A DNA stretch of 64,000 bases from Micromonospora inyonensis (GTDB taxonomy: Bacteria; Actinomycetota; Actinomycetes; Mycobacteriales; Micromonosporaceae). The stretch spans positions 434,001 to 498,000 of the forward strand of contig NZ_FMHU01000002.1 of the NCBI RefSeq assembly GCF_900091415.1, in the 5' to 3' direction. Below, piece after piece: positions 16,667 to 25,262 of this stretch. The translations under genes and the position numbers were made by a program. The notes under the pieces are model-generated. The model did not search any database, had not been told where the DNA came from, and saw only the letters and a list, made by a program, of their open reading frames with translations. Positions within the stretch are counted from its first letter, which is position 1, and each line of letters opens with the position of its first letter.

Positions 16667-17260
16667 CGCTGGGGATCCCGTCGGAGTGGGTCGAGGAGCA
16701 CAGCCGGACCAGCGACCCGGGGTTGTTCGACCCGGTCGGCCTGGAGCGCTACTCCGTCGTCCTGTCCTGGGCCGGGAACTTCCCCTGGGTGGGCACGGTC
16801 GACCGGGGCGACGTCGCCGCCGACCTGGCCGCCGGCCTCCGGGTGGAGGAGCGCGACGGCCGGGACGGGTCGAGGTACTACGTGATCTCCGGCTCCCGGT
16901 ACCACGTGTTCGTGCAGGAGCGTCCGGGCCGTACGGAGGGCGAGCAGATCACGCTGGTCACCAACGTGAAGCCGGCCGCGGGGCGGTGGCCGGCTCACGG
17001 TGACCGCCGCCGACGCCGACTGGCGCACGTTGGTCGAGGCGGTCGAGTCCGGCCCGGTGCTCTGGACCGACGACGGCGTGCTGCGGCTGCACGCCGCCGA
17101 CCGGGTCTTCACCCTGGTCGGCCCGGCCCGCCGGCTGAGCGTCACCCGCGCCGACGAACCGGCGCTGGACCGGATGGACCGCTGGTACGGCCAGTTCCGT
17201 TCCGAGGGCATCGCCAGCACCCGGCGAGGGATCTGCCCGGCGACCCTGGTCCGCGCCTGA
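16663..17260 (+). pseudogene. Unknown partner of the CARF-HEPN gene, apparent +1 frameshift
   Basis: GTG 16663 overlaps the CARF-HEPN stop. Up to about residue 105 (ending VTNVKPAA) the translation looks like a real protein; beyond it the frame turns Arg/Pro-rich and runs on to 17667, antisense into the TauE gene. A sensible continuation (RLTVTAADADW to ICPATLVRA, stop 17260) lies one frame over, open from 16970. Removing one G from the GGGG run at 16980-16983 joins them into about 198 residues. This may be a sequencing error or a genuine mutation. No family is recognised: soluble, mixed alpha/beta, with several Trp and a segment RYYVISGSRYHVFVQ. Function unknown; the coupling suggests it works with the CARF protein. 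Confidence 0.6.
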
Positions 17261-17314
17261 CCGCCCCGCCCGCGCACCGGCCCCGCGTGCACCGGCCCGG
17301 CCGGCGCGGGCGGC

Positions 17315-18076
17315 TCAGCGGAGCGCGCGGTAGAGCAGGTAGCCGCCGATCACCGTGCCGAAGACCACGATCAGGGACTTCAACACCACCGGTGGCAGCC
17401 GGCGCACCAGCCGCGCGCCCGCGTACCCGCCGACCAGCGTCGCCGGGGCGACCACCGCCACCGCAGCCCAGTCCAGCGGCCCGAAGGCGGCGAAGATCCC
17501 CACCGTGGTCAGCCCGACCACCGCCGAGAGCAGGTTCTTCGACGCCGACACCCGGGCCAGTGTCTCGTCCAGCACCAGGGCCAGCCCGGCGATCAGCATC
17601 ACCCCGAGCGCGGCACCGAAGTAGCCCCCGTACACCGTGCCGAGCAGGACCATCGTCTGGAGCGTGACCACCCGGCGGCGCGTACCCAGGTCACGCGGAT
17701 GGCCCACCAGCCGGCGCAGCGGATCCTGGAACGCCAGCACCGCCGTCGCCCCGAGCACCAGGAACGGTACGACCAGCTCGAACGCCCGGGCCGGCGTGTT
17801 CAGCAGCAGGAGCGCCCCGATCGTCGTACCGAGCACGGCGGTGGGCAGCAGCGCCACCACCGTGCGCCGGGGCGGCAGGTCCCGCCAACTCCCCGCCACG
17901 CTCGCCAGGTAGCCGGGGCACACGGCCACCGAGTTGCTCACGTTCGCCGCCACCGGCGGCAGGCCCACCGCGATCAACGCGGGGAAGGTGATCAGCGAAC
18001 CCCCGCCGGCCACCGCGTTGACCGTGCCCGCGGCGAGACCGGCGACGAGCAGCAACGCGACGTCGTAGACATCCAT
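17315..18076 (-). CDS. TauE/SafE family membrane permease
   Basis: 253 residues from ATG 18076; on the minus strand TAGCCT (18086-18091) lies 9 bases before the start, suggesting a leaderless message. Eight hydrophobic segments with the TauE signature AGTVNAVAGGGSLITFPAL at the N terminus and an inverted second half (LGTVYGGYFGAALGVMLIAG). The family exports or imports sulfite, sulfoacetate and other organic anions; the substrate cannot be read from sequence. It runs toward the CARF locus and is unrelated to it in orientation. Confidence 0.9.
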   Translation of the reverse strand: MDVYDVALLLVAGLAAGTVNAVAGGGSLITFPALIAVGLPPVAANVSNSVAVCPGYLASVAGSWRDLPPRRTVVALLPTAVLGTTIGALLLLNTPARAFELVVPFLVLGATAVLAFQDPLRRLVGHPRDLGTRRRVVTLQTMVLLGTVYGGYFGAALGVMLIAGLALVLDETLARVSASKNLLSAVVGLTTVGIFAAFGPLDWAAVAVVAPATLVGGYAGARLVRRLPPVVLKSLIVVFGTVIGGYLLYRALR

Positions 18077-18233
18077 GGCGAACCGAGGCTACCCAGGACG
18101 GCACCCGGGCGCACCCCGCAGCCCCCCGCCCACGTCCCCGGGGCTGCGGGGCCTCACCCGGGCCTCCGCCGGGGACAGCCGGCCGGTCGACGCCGGCCGT
18201 GCTTGCGCGCCCGGGAAACGGGAAGAGCCGCAC

Positions 18234-19694
18234 ATGGCCCAGCCCCGACCACGGGAGACCCGCCGTGCCGCCGGTGCCATCCTGGCCTGCGCCGTTCTCG
18301 CCGCCCTGCTCCGCCTTCCGTTCGTCCGCACCGGGCTCTCCATGGACGAGGGCGGGTACGCCCACGTCGCCCGGGAATGGTCCCGGGGAGTGCCGCTGTA
18401 CCGCCAGGCCTGGCTCGACCGGCCGCAGGGACTGCTGCTGACGTACCGGATGCTGCTCGCGCTCGACCACGACGGCGGTGCCATCCGGGGCGGCGCGGTG
18501 GCCGCCGGTGCGCTGATCACCGTGCTGGTCGGGGTGACCGGCTGGCTGCTCGCCGGCCGGCGCACCGGCGCGATCGCGGCGGCGCTCTACGCGGTCGTGG
18601 GCGTGGCACCCCGGATCGAGGGTTTCACCCTCAACGGCGAACTGCTCGCCAGCGTCCCGGCCACCCTCGCGGTCACCGCCGCGCTGCTCTGGCGGCGGCG
18701 CCGCACCCCGGCCTGGCTGGTCGTCGCCGGCATCGCCGCCGGGGGAGCGGTCACCATGAAACCCTCCGGGCTCGACGGCCTCACCGCCGCCCTGGCCGTC
18801 CTCGCGGCGACCACCGGGCGCCACCTGCGCGGGTACGCCGTCCTCCTGGCCGGGGCCGCCCTGCCAGTCGGGCTCTGCGCATGGCACGGCTGGACGGTCG
18901 GCGGCCCGCGGTACTGGCACGCCCTCGCCGGCTACCAGCTTGCCGCGCTCGGCGGCCCGGACACCGGGGCCGACGACCGTGCGACCGCCCTGCTGCGCAG
19001 CCTCGGCACGGCCGCGCCGGAACTCGCCGCCCTCGGCGTCGCGGCCGGCGTCGGCCTCTGGTCGGTACGCCGGCAGCGGCCGGCCACCATCACCGTGGCC
19101 GCCTGGCTCGCCGGTGGCCTGGTCGGCGTCAACCTGGGCGGCTCGTACTGGCCGCACTACTGGGTCCAGCTCCTGCCCCCGCTGGCCGTGCTCGCCGCCG
19201 TCGCCGTCACCACCGTCGGCGCGCACCGCTCCGCCCTGCGCACCGTTGCCTTCGGAGCCGTCCTGCTACCGCAGGTCGCCTGGCTGGCGGCGCTGCTCCC
19301 GGCCACCCCCACGCAACGCCAGCGGGCCGTCCCGTACGCCGAGGCGGCCCGGCGTGACGCCCGGATCGCGGCGGCGATCCGCGCCGGCACCCGGCCCGAG
19401 GACGAGATCTTCGTGCTGGTCTCCCAGGCGGACATCTACTTCCTCGCCGGGCGGCGCACCGACTACCCGTACCTGTGGGGCAAACCGATCGAGAAGATCC
19501 CGGACGCGCTGCCCCGGCTGCGGGCCATGCTCGACGGGGCGGACCGCCCCCGGGTGGTGGTGCTCAACCACGACCCGGCGCGGGTCGACCGCACCGGGCA
19601 GGTCGGACGGATCCTCGCCGAGCACTACCGACCCTGGCGGGAGGTCGACGGGGTGCCCCTCCTCCGCGCCGCCGAAGCCGGCCCGTCCCGCTGA
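18234..19694 (+). CDS. Polytopic membrane glycosyltransferase-like protein (GT39/ArnT-like)
   Basis: 486 residues from ATG 18234, preceded by GGAAGAG; an in-frame ATG at 18075 would add a Pro/Arg-rich stretch that does not look coded. About ten membrane helices in the first 380 residues, with a first extracytoplasmic loop containing SMDEGGYAHVAREW, where the Asp-Glu pair corresponds to the catalytic/metal acidic residues of GT-C enzymes, and RPQGLLLTYR, as in dolichyl-phosphate mannose:protein mannosyltransferase relatives. The C-terminal 110 residues are soluble and extracytoplasmic. Probably transfers a sugar from a polyprenyl phosphate donor; the acceptor is unknown. Confidence 0.75.
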   Translation: MAQPRPRETRRAAGAILACAVLAALLRLPFVRTGLSMDEGGYAHVAREWSRGVPLYRQAWLDRPQGLLLTYRMLLALDHDGGAIRGGAVAAGALITVLVGVTGWLLAGRRTGAIAAALYAVVGVAPRIEGFTLNGELLASVPATLAVTAALLWRRRRTPAWLVVAGIAAGGAVTMKPSGLDGLTAALAVLAATTGRHLRGYAVLLAGAALPVGLCAWHGWTVGGPRYWHALAGYQLAALGGPDTGADDRATALLRSLGTAAPELAALGVAAGVGLWSVRRQRPATITVAAWLAGGLVGVNLGGSYWPHYWVQLLPPLAVLAAVAVTTVGAHRSALRTVAFGAVLLPQVAWLAALLPATPTQRQRAVPYAEAARRDARIAAAIRAGTRPEDEIFVLVSQADIYFLAGRRTDYPYLWGKPIEKIPDALPRLRAMLDGADRPRVVVLNHDPARVDRTGQVGRILAEHYRPWREVDGVPLLRAAEAGPSR

Positions 19695-19794
19695 CGGGTG
19701 CCGTGGGCGCTGCCGCCGGGTACGTCCCGCCCGTCCGGTCCGACCGGTTCGCCCCGGTGGAGCAGGCCGGCAATATCCGGCAACGCCGCATCGT

Positions 19795-19800
19795 TAGGAT
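19795..19800 (+). promoter_or_regulatory. -10 box of rnpB
   Basis: TAGGAT ends 6 bases before the first base of the RNase P RNA P1 helix (19807), a good match to housekeeping -10 spacing. No convincing -35 hexamer is seen. Because the RNA 5' end is known from structure, this site calibrates the TANNNT boxes found just before many start codons in the window. Confidence 0.65.
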
Positions 19801-19806
19801 GAGAGC

Positions 19807-20235
<429 letters not shown>

Positions 20236-20239
20236 CCAC

Positions 20240-20278
20240 CAGCTCAGAGCCTTGATCAAGGCTCTGAGCTGGTTTTAT
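20240..20278 (+). terminator. Intrinsic terminator of rnpB
   Basis: A perfect 32-base palindrome (20240-20271, arms CAGCTCAGAGCCTTGA and its complement) followed by GTTTTAT. It is the clearest Rho-independent terminator in the window. Confidence 0.93.
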
Positions 20279-20323
20279 GTTCGGGTGTCGATGGTCGTTC
20301 TTGGTCAACTTTGGCCGGCGTTT

Positions 20324-20456
20324 GACGGCCTGGCGACGGCCTGACGGCCTGGCGACGGCCTGACGGCCTGGCGACGGCCTGACGGCCTGGCGACGGCCTG
20401 ACGGCCTGGCGACGGCCTGACGGCCTGGCGACGGCCTGACGGCCTGGAGACGTCCT
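20324..20456 (+). repeat. 19-bp tandem repeat array, seven units
   Basis: Units start at 20324, 20343, 20362, 20381, 20400, 20419 and 20438. The first six are identical (GACGGCCTGGCGACGGCCT) and the seventh has two changes. Each unit contains two GACGGCCT half-motifs. The period is not a multiple of three, and it lies in noncoding DNA 46 bases after the rnpB terminator; likely length-variable. Confidence 0.95.
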
Positions 20457-20976
20457 GATCTTGGACGGACCGAATCAGCGTCGATCTATGAGTTGCGGTG
20501 TGGTCTTGTGCGGCCTTGGCTGAGCGGCGCGCCGTACGCAGCCCTCACCCACAGATCCAGTAGTAGGCTCTCGTGTCGCGGACCCTGCCCCCGGCGGACA
20601 CCGCCACAGCGGCGTACTTGACCTGACCGCGACCGGCTGCGGGGCCGGCTCCTGGGCGATCGGCCCGACCACGGCGGCCACCACCCCCTTCCCAGGTGCC
20701 GGTTTTGACCTGAGCTGGACTGCGGTAGCGGCTGGCGTGGGGGTCGTCTGCTCGGGCACGGCGGACATCGCCCCCATGCTTGGGGCTTGCCGCTCGTGCC
20801 TTGCGGGGCATTCTCGGGGCCGCGGTCGGGCGGTGGTCGGTTCTAGCTCCTGCTGCGCCGTGCGCCGGGGCGTGACCGGCCGCCAGGCCGCATGCGCGCC
20901 CCGGCGCGACACGGCGGCGGGCCGCTTGCGGCCCGCCCTTGAGGCGGGTTGCTCGGTGCTGGCTAGGTTAGGTCGC
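20457..20976. other. Gene-poor stretch downstream of rnpB
   Basis: 520 bases without a gene I can support. A leftward frame of 88 codons (20545-20811) ends in a fairly natural segment (VKYAAVAVSAGGRV, then YYWICG) but has no ribosome site and could be a gene remnant. A GC-rich hairpin GGCGGGCCG-CTTG-CGGCCCGCC lies at 20916-20937. TAGGTT (20964-20969) is the -10 box for the acetyltransferase gene. Confidence 0.55.
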
Positions 20977-21507
20977 ATGCGCACCATCGCGAGCGACCGA
21001 CTCCTGTTGCGCCCCTGGCGCGATGAGGACGCCGACTTCCTTCTGGATCTCGAGTCGTGCTGGGAGGTCGTGCGATTCTTGGGCGCGCGGCCCACGATCA
21101 TGAAAGACCGCGAGGATGCTCTCGCCTCGATCGCACGCCGACGCGCCATCGACGATCCGATCCACGGGATCTGGGCCATCACCACGGCGGCGGACGGCCG
21201 GCTGGTGGGAAACCTTCTGCTCAAGCCGGTTCCCCTGTCGGCCGGGGAGCCGGCCGGCGGGCCGACCGATGTCGAGGTCGGCTGGCACCTGCATCCGGAC
21301 GCATGGGGGCACGGCTACGCCACCGAGGCAGCGGCGGCGGTCCTGGACGACGCGTTCAGCCGGGGTCTGACGAGGGCCATCGCGGTCACGCACCCGCACA
21401 ACCGTGCCTCCCAGGCCGTCTGCCGGCGGCTCGGCATGACGCACTTCGGCCGGACGACGAGGTACTACGACACGCCGAACGAGCTCTTCGAGAAGCTGGC
21501 CGGCTGA
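20977..21507 (+). CDS. GNAT family N-acetyltransferase (RimJ/RimL type)
   Basis: 176 residues from ATG 20977; TAGGTT ends 7 bases before it and no ribosome site is seen, so it is probably leaderless. The pattern is that of the RimJ/RimL-like branch: TIASDRLLLRPWRDEDADFL at the N terminus, then VEVGWHLHPDAWGHGYATEAA, in which Q/GxxGxA-type residues bind acetyl-CoA, and THPHNRASQAVCRRLGM near the end. Substrate unknown: an amino terminus, antibiotic or small amine are all possible. It opens an accessory stretch in which codon choice is slightly less GC-extreme than in the core genes. Confidence 0.88.
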   Translation: MRTIASDRLLLRPWRDEDADFLLDLESCWEVVRFLGARPTIMKDREDALASIARRRAIDDPIHGIWAITTAADGRLVGNLLLKPVPLSAGEPAGGPTDVEVGWHLHPDAWGHGYATEAAAAVLDDAFSRGLTRAIAVTHPHNRASQAVCRRLGMTHFGRTTRYYDTPNELFEKLAG

Positions 21508-21877
21508 TCGGCGAAGACCGCCACGACCGCCTCCGCCGGCACTGGCGTCCTGCCTGATGCCCGACATGATCCTCTATGCGCGTCGCGGAGGCCCGGGGTG
21601 CCCAAGAGATCGACCCGTAGGCCGGCGCGGGCGCGTTCTCCGAGAACGCCGACGATGGCGTCCGTAACCCGGAAGCGAGTCGGGCAACGATCTCGTCGGC
21701 GTCGGGTCGGCGGAACGCGGCTTCCTTGATGCCGAATGTGACGTTGGGGGCGGGTGCTGGCGGGCCGCCGATGCCCCATCGGCGGTGGCCTGGTCCGGCC
21801 GTACTGGCCGACAGTCGACCTCGGCGCGCGGGGTGTGGGCTGCGGCAGGGGGAGATCTCGGGCCCGGCGGCGGCCAC
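21508..21877 (-). other. Intergenic stretch with possible decayed leftward gene
   Basis: 370 bases. On the minus strand about 21550-21760 reads a plausible protein segment (VTFGIKEAAFRRPDADEIVA, then SAFSENAPAPAYGSISW) flanked on both sides by Arg/Ser-rich out-of-frame sequence. I cannot name a family or find intact ends, so it may be a fragment of a lost gene or chance. Confidence 0.3.
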
Positions 21878-22312
21878 TCAGTCGAGACAGAACTCGTTGC
21901 CCTCGACGTCCTGCATCACGAGGCACGACTCGTTCTCGTCGTCGGCGAGCAGTAGCCGCACGCGGACCGCGCCGAGCGCGACGAGTCGTGCGCATTCGGC
22001 CTCGAGTGCGGCCACGCGCTCCTCACCCACGAGCCCGGTGCCGACCCGCACGTCGAGATGCAGCCGGTTCTTGACGACCTTGCCTTCCGGAACGCGCTGG
22101 AAGAACAGTCGCGGGCCGACGCCTGAGGGATCCATGCACGCGAAGGACGAACCCTGCCGCCCCGGCGGCAGCGTGCGATCGTAGTCGTCCCAGGTGGCGA
22201 AGCCCTGCGGTGGCGGCGGTACGACGTACCCCAACACCTCGCACCAGAAACGAGCGACGCGCTCGGGGTCTGCGCAGTCGAAGGTGATCTGGACCTGCCT
22301 GACCGACGCCAT
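21878..22312 (-). CDS. VOC (glyoxalase-like) family protein
   Basis: 144 residues from ATG 22312. One full VOC unit of two beta-alpha-beta-beta-beta modules: VQITFDCADPERVARFWCEV at the N terminus, KNRLHLDVRVG in the middle, and a C terminus of DVEGNEFCLD. The usual metal ligands (His/Glu) are partly present (HLDV, NEFC), as in the glyoxalase-like group of actinomycete VOC proteins. These are mostly uncharacterised and may be dioxygenases, resistance proteins or binding proteins. It is divergent from the methyltransferase gene. Confidence 0.88.
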   Translation of the reverse strand: MASVRQVQITFDCADPERVARFWCEVLGYVVPPPPQGFATWDDYDRTLPPGRQGSSFACMDPSGVGPRLFFQRVPEGKVVKNRLHLDVRVGTGLVGEERVAALEAECARLVALGAVRVRLLLADDENESCLVMQDVEGNEFCLD

Positions 22313-22462
22313 TGGTCCACCATAGAGGCCGGGTCCTTCGTCGTCTCCACGGGTCCGCCGCCGGGCGCTGTGGGGCGGGCCGGGGGACGCCAGGGCGAAC
22401 AGGGTAGGGACACCAGGCCACCTGCGCGGTGCAGGGCTCACGACGGCCAGAGAGGGAGCGAC

Positions 22463-23209
22463 ATGTCCGGCGCGCAGCTGTACGACACCATCGGAGCCAC
22501 GTACACCGTGACGCGGTGCACCGAGCCGCGAATCGCCGCAAGGACCTGGGCTGCGCTCGGCGATGCGCGGACGGTGTTGAATGTCGGGGCCGGCACCGGC
22601 TCCTACGAGCCCACCGACCGCTACGTCCTCGCGGTGGAACCGTCGGCGCTGATGCGTTCGCAGCGCGGACCAGGGGCAGCACCCTGCCTGGTGGGCTCTG
22701 CCGAAAGCCTGCCGTTCGACGACCGGTCCTTCGACGCCGCGATGGCCTTCGCGACCGTTCATCACTGGCGGGACCCGATCGCGGGCCTCCGCGAGATGCG
22801 GCGCGTTGCCCGCCGGGTGGTGGTGTTCACGCACGACACGAGTGACGCCGGATGGCTCCGTCGGTTCTGGCTCACGCGCGACTACCTGCCTGAGGCCGCG
22901 GACCTCGTGGTCGACCGGCCTCCGCTGACCGAGCTGGCCGACGCGATCGGAGCCCGCACGGAGCCGGTGCCCGTTCCGTGGGACTGCGCTGACGGCTTCT
23001 TCGAGGCCTACTGGCGCCGCCCCGAGGCATACCTGGACGAGAACGTCCGTCGCGGCATGTCTGTCTGGGCCAGAGTCGGGCCGGAGGCCGAGCAGCGGGC
23101 AGTGGACGGCCTTCGTGACGACCTCGCCTCGGGCCGGTGGGCGGAACGCAACCGTGAACTCGTCGATCTCGACGCCGCAGAGCTTGGCCTCCGCCTGCTT
23201 GTCGCCTGA
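22463..23209 (+). CDS. Class I SAM-dependent methyltransferase
   Basis: 248 residues from ATG 22463 with GAGGGAG upstream. Motif I is VLNVGAGTGSYEP, motif II/acidic loop is VLAVEPSALM, motif post-I is GSAESLPFDDRSFDAAMAF, and HHWRDPIAGLREMRRVAR is the usual helix, all matching the Methyltransf_11 (UbiE/COQ5-like) fold. The C-terminal 110 residues form a substrate cap. Substrate unknown. It is flanked by other accessory genes. Confidence 0.88.
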   Translation: MSGAQLYDTIGATYTVTRCTEPRIAARTWAALGDARTVLNVGAGTGSYEPTDRYVLAVEPSALMRSQRGPGAAPCLVGSAESLPFDDRSFDAAMAFATVHHWRDPIAGLREMRRVARRVVVFTHDTSDAGWLRRFWLTRDYLPEAADLVVDRPPLTELADAIGARTEPVPVPWDCADGFFEAYWRRPEAYLDENVRRGMSVWARVGPEAEQRAVDGLRDDLASGRWAERNRELVDLDAAELGLRLLVA

Positions 23210-23285
23210 TCCCGCCCGGCGACCGCCGGGTGCGTTGTCCTGGATCTACGGGACTCGTCCGGCGAGCGCGGGGGACGTGTTCGTG

Positions 23286-23576
23286 ATGCCTGCAGAGATC
23301 GGGTATGCGACCGTAGGTGCGGATGAGCACACCGATGACGAGAACCGACCCGGACCATCGGATCCGGCGATGACCGGCGATCCGTCGCACCCCCGCCTGT
23401 CGACCGGTGCGCGCGGGCCGCTGCGTCGGCCGACCAGCATCGTCGCGAGCGTGCTCCTGCTCGCGTCCTGGTGGGCGTACGTGTTCGCGGTGAACGTCGT
23501 GCTGCTCGCCGAGGCGGGCGGCGCGGGGCAGTGGCTCGCCCTGGCCGGCTGCACGGTGGCGGTCGTCCTCGTTTCG
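23286..23576 (+). pseudogene. Truncated small membrane protein
   Basis: Reading from ATG 23286 (or ATG 23370 in the same frame) gives a sensible N-terminal part with two membrane helices (SIVASVLLLASWWAYVFAVN and WLALAGCTVAVVLV). The frame then has no stop and continues antisense through the TauD gene from 23577 on. The natural end has therefore been lost, probably by a recombination that joined the dioxygenase gene here. No family recognised. Confidence 0.5.
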
Positions 23577-24527
23577 TCATACCGCGATCCTGCCGGCCCG
23601 GCCCGTGCTCAGCCAGAGCCGGATCAGGTCCCGCCGCAGTGCGGGATCGGGGTGGTCCTCGTACGCGGTGCGGCTGTGCAGCACCACCCGGTTGTTGAGG
23701 AACTGCATGTCACCGGGGCGCAGGTCCATGGTGAGCGTGAGGCGGGGGTCGTTGGTGAGCTGGTCGAGCACCGCCATCGCCTCGACCTGGGCCGGCCTCA
23801 GCGGCGGTACGTGCGCGCCACGCTGGGCGGACCGGATGTAGTCCGGACCGTAGCTGGCGACCAGCCCGCCCGCGTCGTCCCGCTGGTAGATCGGCTGCTG
23901 GTGGAAGCTCTCCGGGCCGTCGCCGGTGCGGCGGTCGTGCCACCACGGCTGGTAGAGCAGGTCCGCCAGGTCTGGACGGGTACGCACGATCTCGTTGTGT
24001 ACGGCCACCGAGCTGACGATGGTGCTGAGCCCGCCGGAGCGCGCAGGCCGGACGCAGAGCAGCGCCACGACGTCGGTCGGGTCGGCGTGGAAGCCGAGCC
24101 GCTGGCGGTGTTGGTAGCTGCGGGTCGTCGGGTGGGCCGGGTCGGCGCCCTCGTCGCGTACGTGCAGCACGGGCACCCGCTGCGGTCCCTGGGGCACGAC
24201 GGTGCCGACGTGGCTGGCGACACCCAGCGCCAGGATCTCGCACCGGTGCTCGGTCAGGCCGGTGACCGGCGCCCCGGTGACCAGGGCGAAGCCGCGACCC
24301 TCGGTCACCTCGGCGGCCAGCCCCGCCAGCGGGGGCCCGAGCGTCGGTAGTGGGAAGACCCGGGGGGAGACCTCACCGAGGGGTACGCCGGCCGTCGCCA
24401 CGGTGTCGACCGCGGCGAGAAGTTCGGCACGGTGCGCCTCGGTCAGGATCAGCCGCCATCCGCGGTCGCGGGTCATCTGGTCGCCACGCCAGTCCGCCGG
24501 ATGGCGTACCTCGCCAATCACCGTCAT
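23577..24527 (-). CDS. TauD/TfdA family Fe(II)/2-oxoglutarate dioxygenase
   Basis: 316 residues from ATG 24527. The facial triad is visible: GFHADPTDVVALLC gives His-x-Asp, and RVVLHSRTAYED near the C terminus gives the distal His, followed by an Arg-rich segment (RRDLIRLWL) that would bind 2-oxoglutarate. MQFLNNRVVLHSR is typical of the TauD superfamily. It resembles the clavaminate-synthase-like and gamma-butyrobetaine-type branch in length. Substrate unknown; such genes often occur in natural-product clusters, but no biosynthetic genes accompany it here. It stops exactly where the truncated membrane gene loses its frame. Confidence 0.88.
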   Translation of the reverse strand: MTVIGEVRHPADWRGDQMTRDRGWRLILTEAHRAELLAAVDTVATAGVPLGEVSPRVFPLPTLGPPLAGLAAEVTEGRGFALVTGAPVTGLTEHRCEILALGVASHVGTVVPQGPQRVPVLHVRDEGADPAHPTTRSYQHRQRLGFHADPTDVVALLCVRPARSGGLSTIVSSVAVHNEIVRTRPDLADLLYQPWWHDRRTGDGPESFHQQPIYQRDDAGGLVASYGPDYIRSAQRGAHVPPLRPAQVEAMAVLDQLTNDPRLTLTMDLRPGDMQFLNNRVVLHSRTAYEDHPDPALRRDLIRLWLSTGRAGRIAV

Positions 24528-24782
24528 CGTGCCGCACCTCCGGGACCGGGCCCGGAGCCGCCACCGGGCTTCCGTCCCATCATCGGCCGGTGGCGGTCGG
24601 CATGCGCGTCCGGTCTGCCGAGGGCGTAACCACCCCGGAGCCGGCCGTCACGGCCAGCCGTCGCGGGCGGAAGCGGATTCGCCTGCGACGAGCGTGCGGT
24701 GACGGCCCGGCGTGGCGGCCGGCCGGGTCCGCCCGGAGCGGCTCCTGGGGTGGTGGGCCGGGACGTGGAGATCGCCGTGGGG

Positions 24783-25262
24783 TCAGGCGCCGGTCAGCAG
24801 GTCGGCGAGGCGCTCGGCCACGCCGGGGGCGTGCAGGTGCAGCCGGGCCACGTTGACCGTGTCCTCGCCGACCACGGCGAGCAGCGCCTGGCCGTTCACC
24901 GCGTAGACGCTCAGGTAGCCGGTGGCGTTGCGGACGGTGGACTGCCGGAACGGACCCTGCCCGAGGCTGAGGCCGACCTGCCGGCCGAGGCCGAAGGTGC
25001 TGGCGGCGAGCGCGGCCAGGTCGTCGGGGCTCGACCCGTCGGGCATGGTGTGGGTGATGAGCAGGCCGTCGACCCCACCCAGGACGCAACCGGTCACGCC
25101 CGGGACCTGGAGCCGCAGCTCGGCCAGCTCGGTGTCGATCGCCGCGTACGGCAGGGACCGGTTTCCGGCCAGCGACGGGAGGTGACGTTCCGGCGGCGGC
25201 AGGGTGCCGGCCTGCCGGACCCGCCGGGGCAGGGCCGTCTCACCCGGGACGAGGGCGCTCAC
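24783..25262 (-). CDS. Roadblock/LC7 domain protein (second of pair)
   Basis: 159 residues from GTG 25262, overlapping the stop of the upstream roadblock gene (GTGA). After a basic N-terminal 35 residues, the core (IDTELAELRLQVPGVTGCVL, then DGLLITHTMPDG) and the C-terminal helix match the roadblock/LC7 fold used by MglB-type partners of small GTPases. In actinomycetes such proteins occur in conservons with a kinase, a DUF742 protein and a GTPase; none of those is nearby. Likely forms a heterodimer with its neighbour. Confidence 0.82.
   Translation of the reverse strand: MSALVPGETALPRRVRQAGTLPPPERHLPSLAGNRSLPYAAIDTELAELRLQVPGVTGCVLGGVDGLLITHTMPDGSSPDDLAALAASTFGLGRQVGLSLGQGPFRQSTVRNATGYLSVYAVNGQALLAVVGEDTVNVARLHLHAPGVAERLADLLTGA

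Noticed and set aside
15215-17260. Possible CRISPR array or cas operon around the CARF-HEPN gene
   Set aside because: No direct repeats with unique spacers and no other cas-like protein anywhere in the window.
16984-17667. Continuation of the CARF-partner frame to 17667 as a 334-residue protein
   Set aside because: After about 16984 it is Arg/Pro-rich and runs antisense through the TauE gene; a frameshift explains the data better.
20545-20811. 88-codon leftward frame downstream of rnpB
   Set aside because: No ribosome site, mostly Arg/Gly/Ala composition and no recognisable family; at best a remnant.
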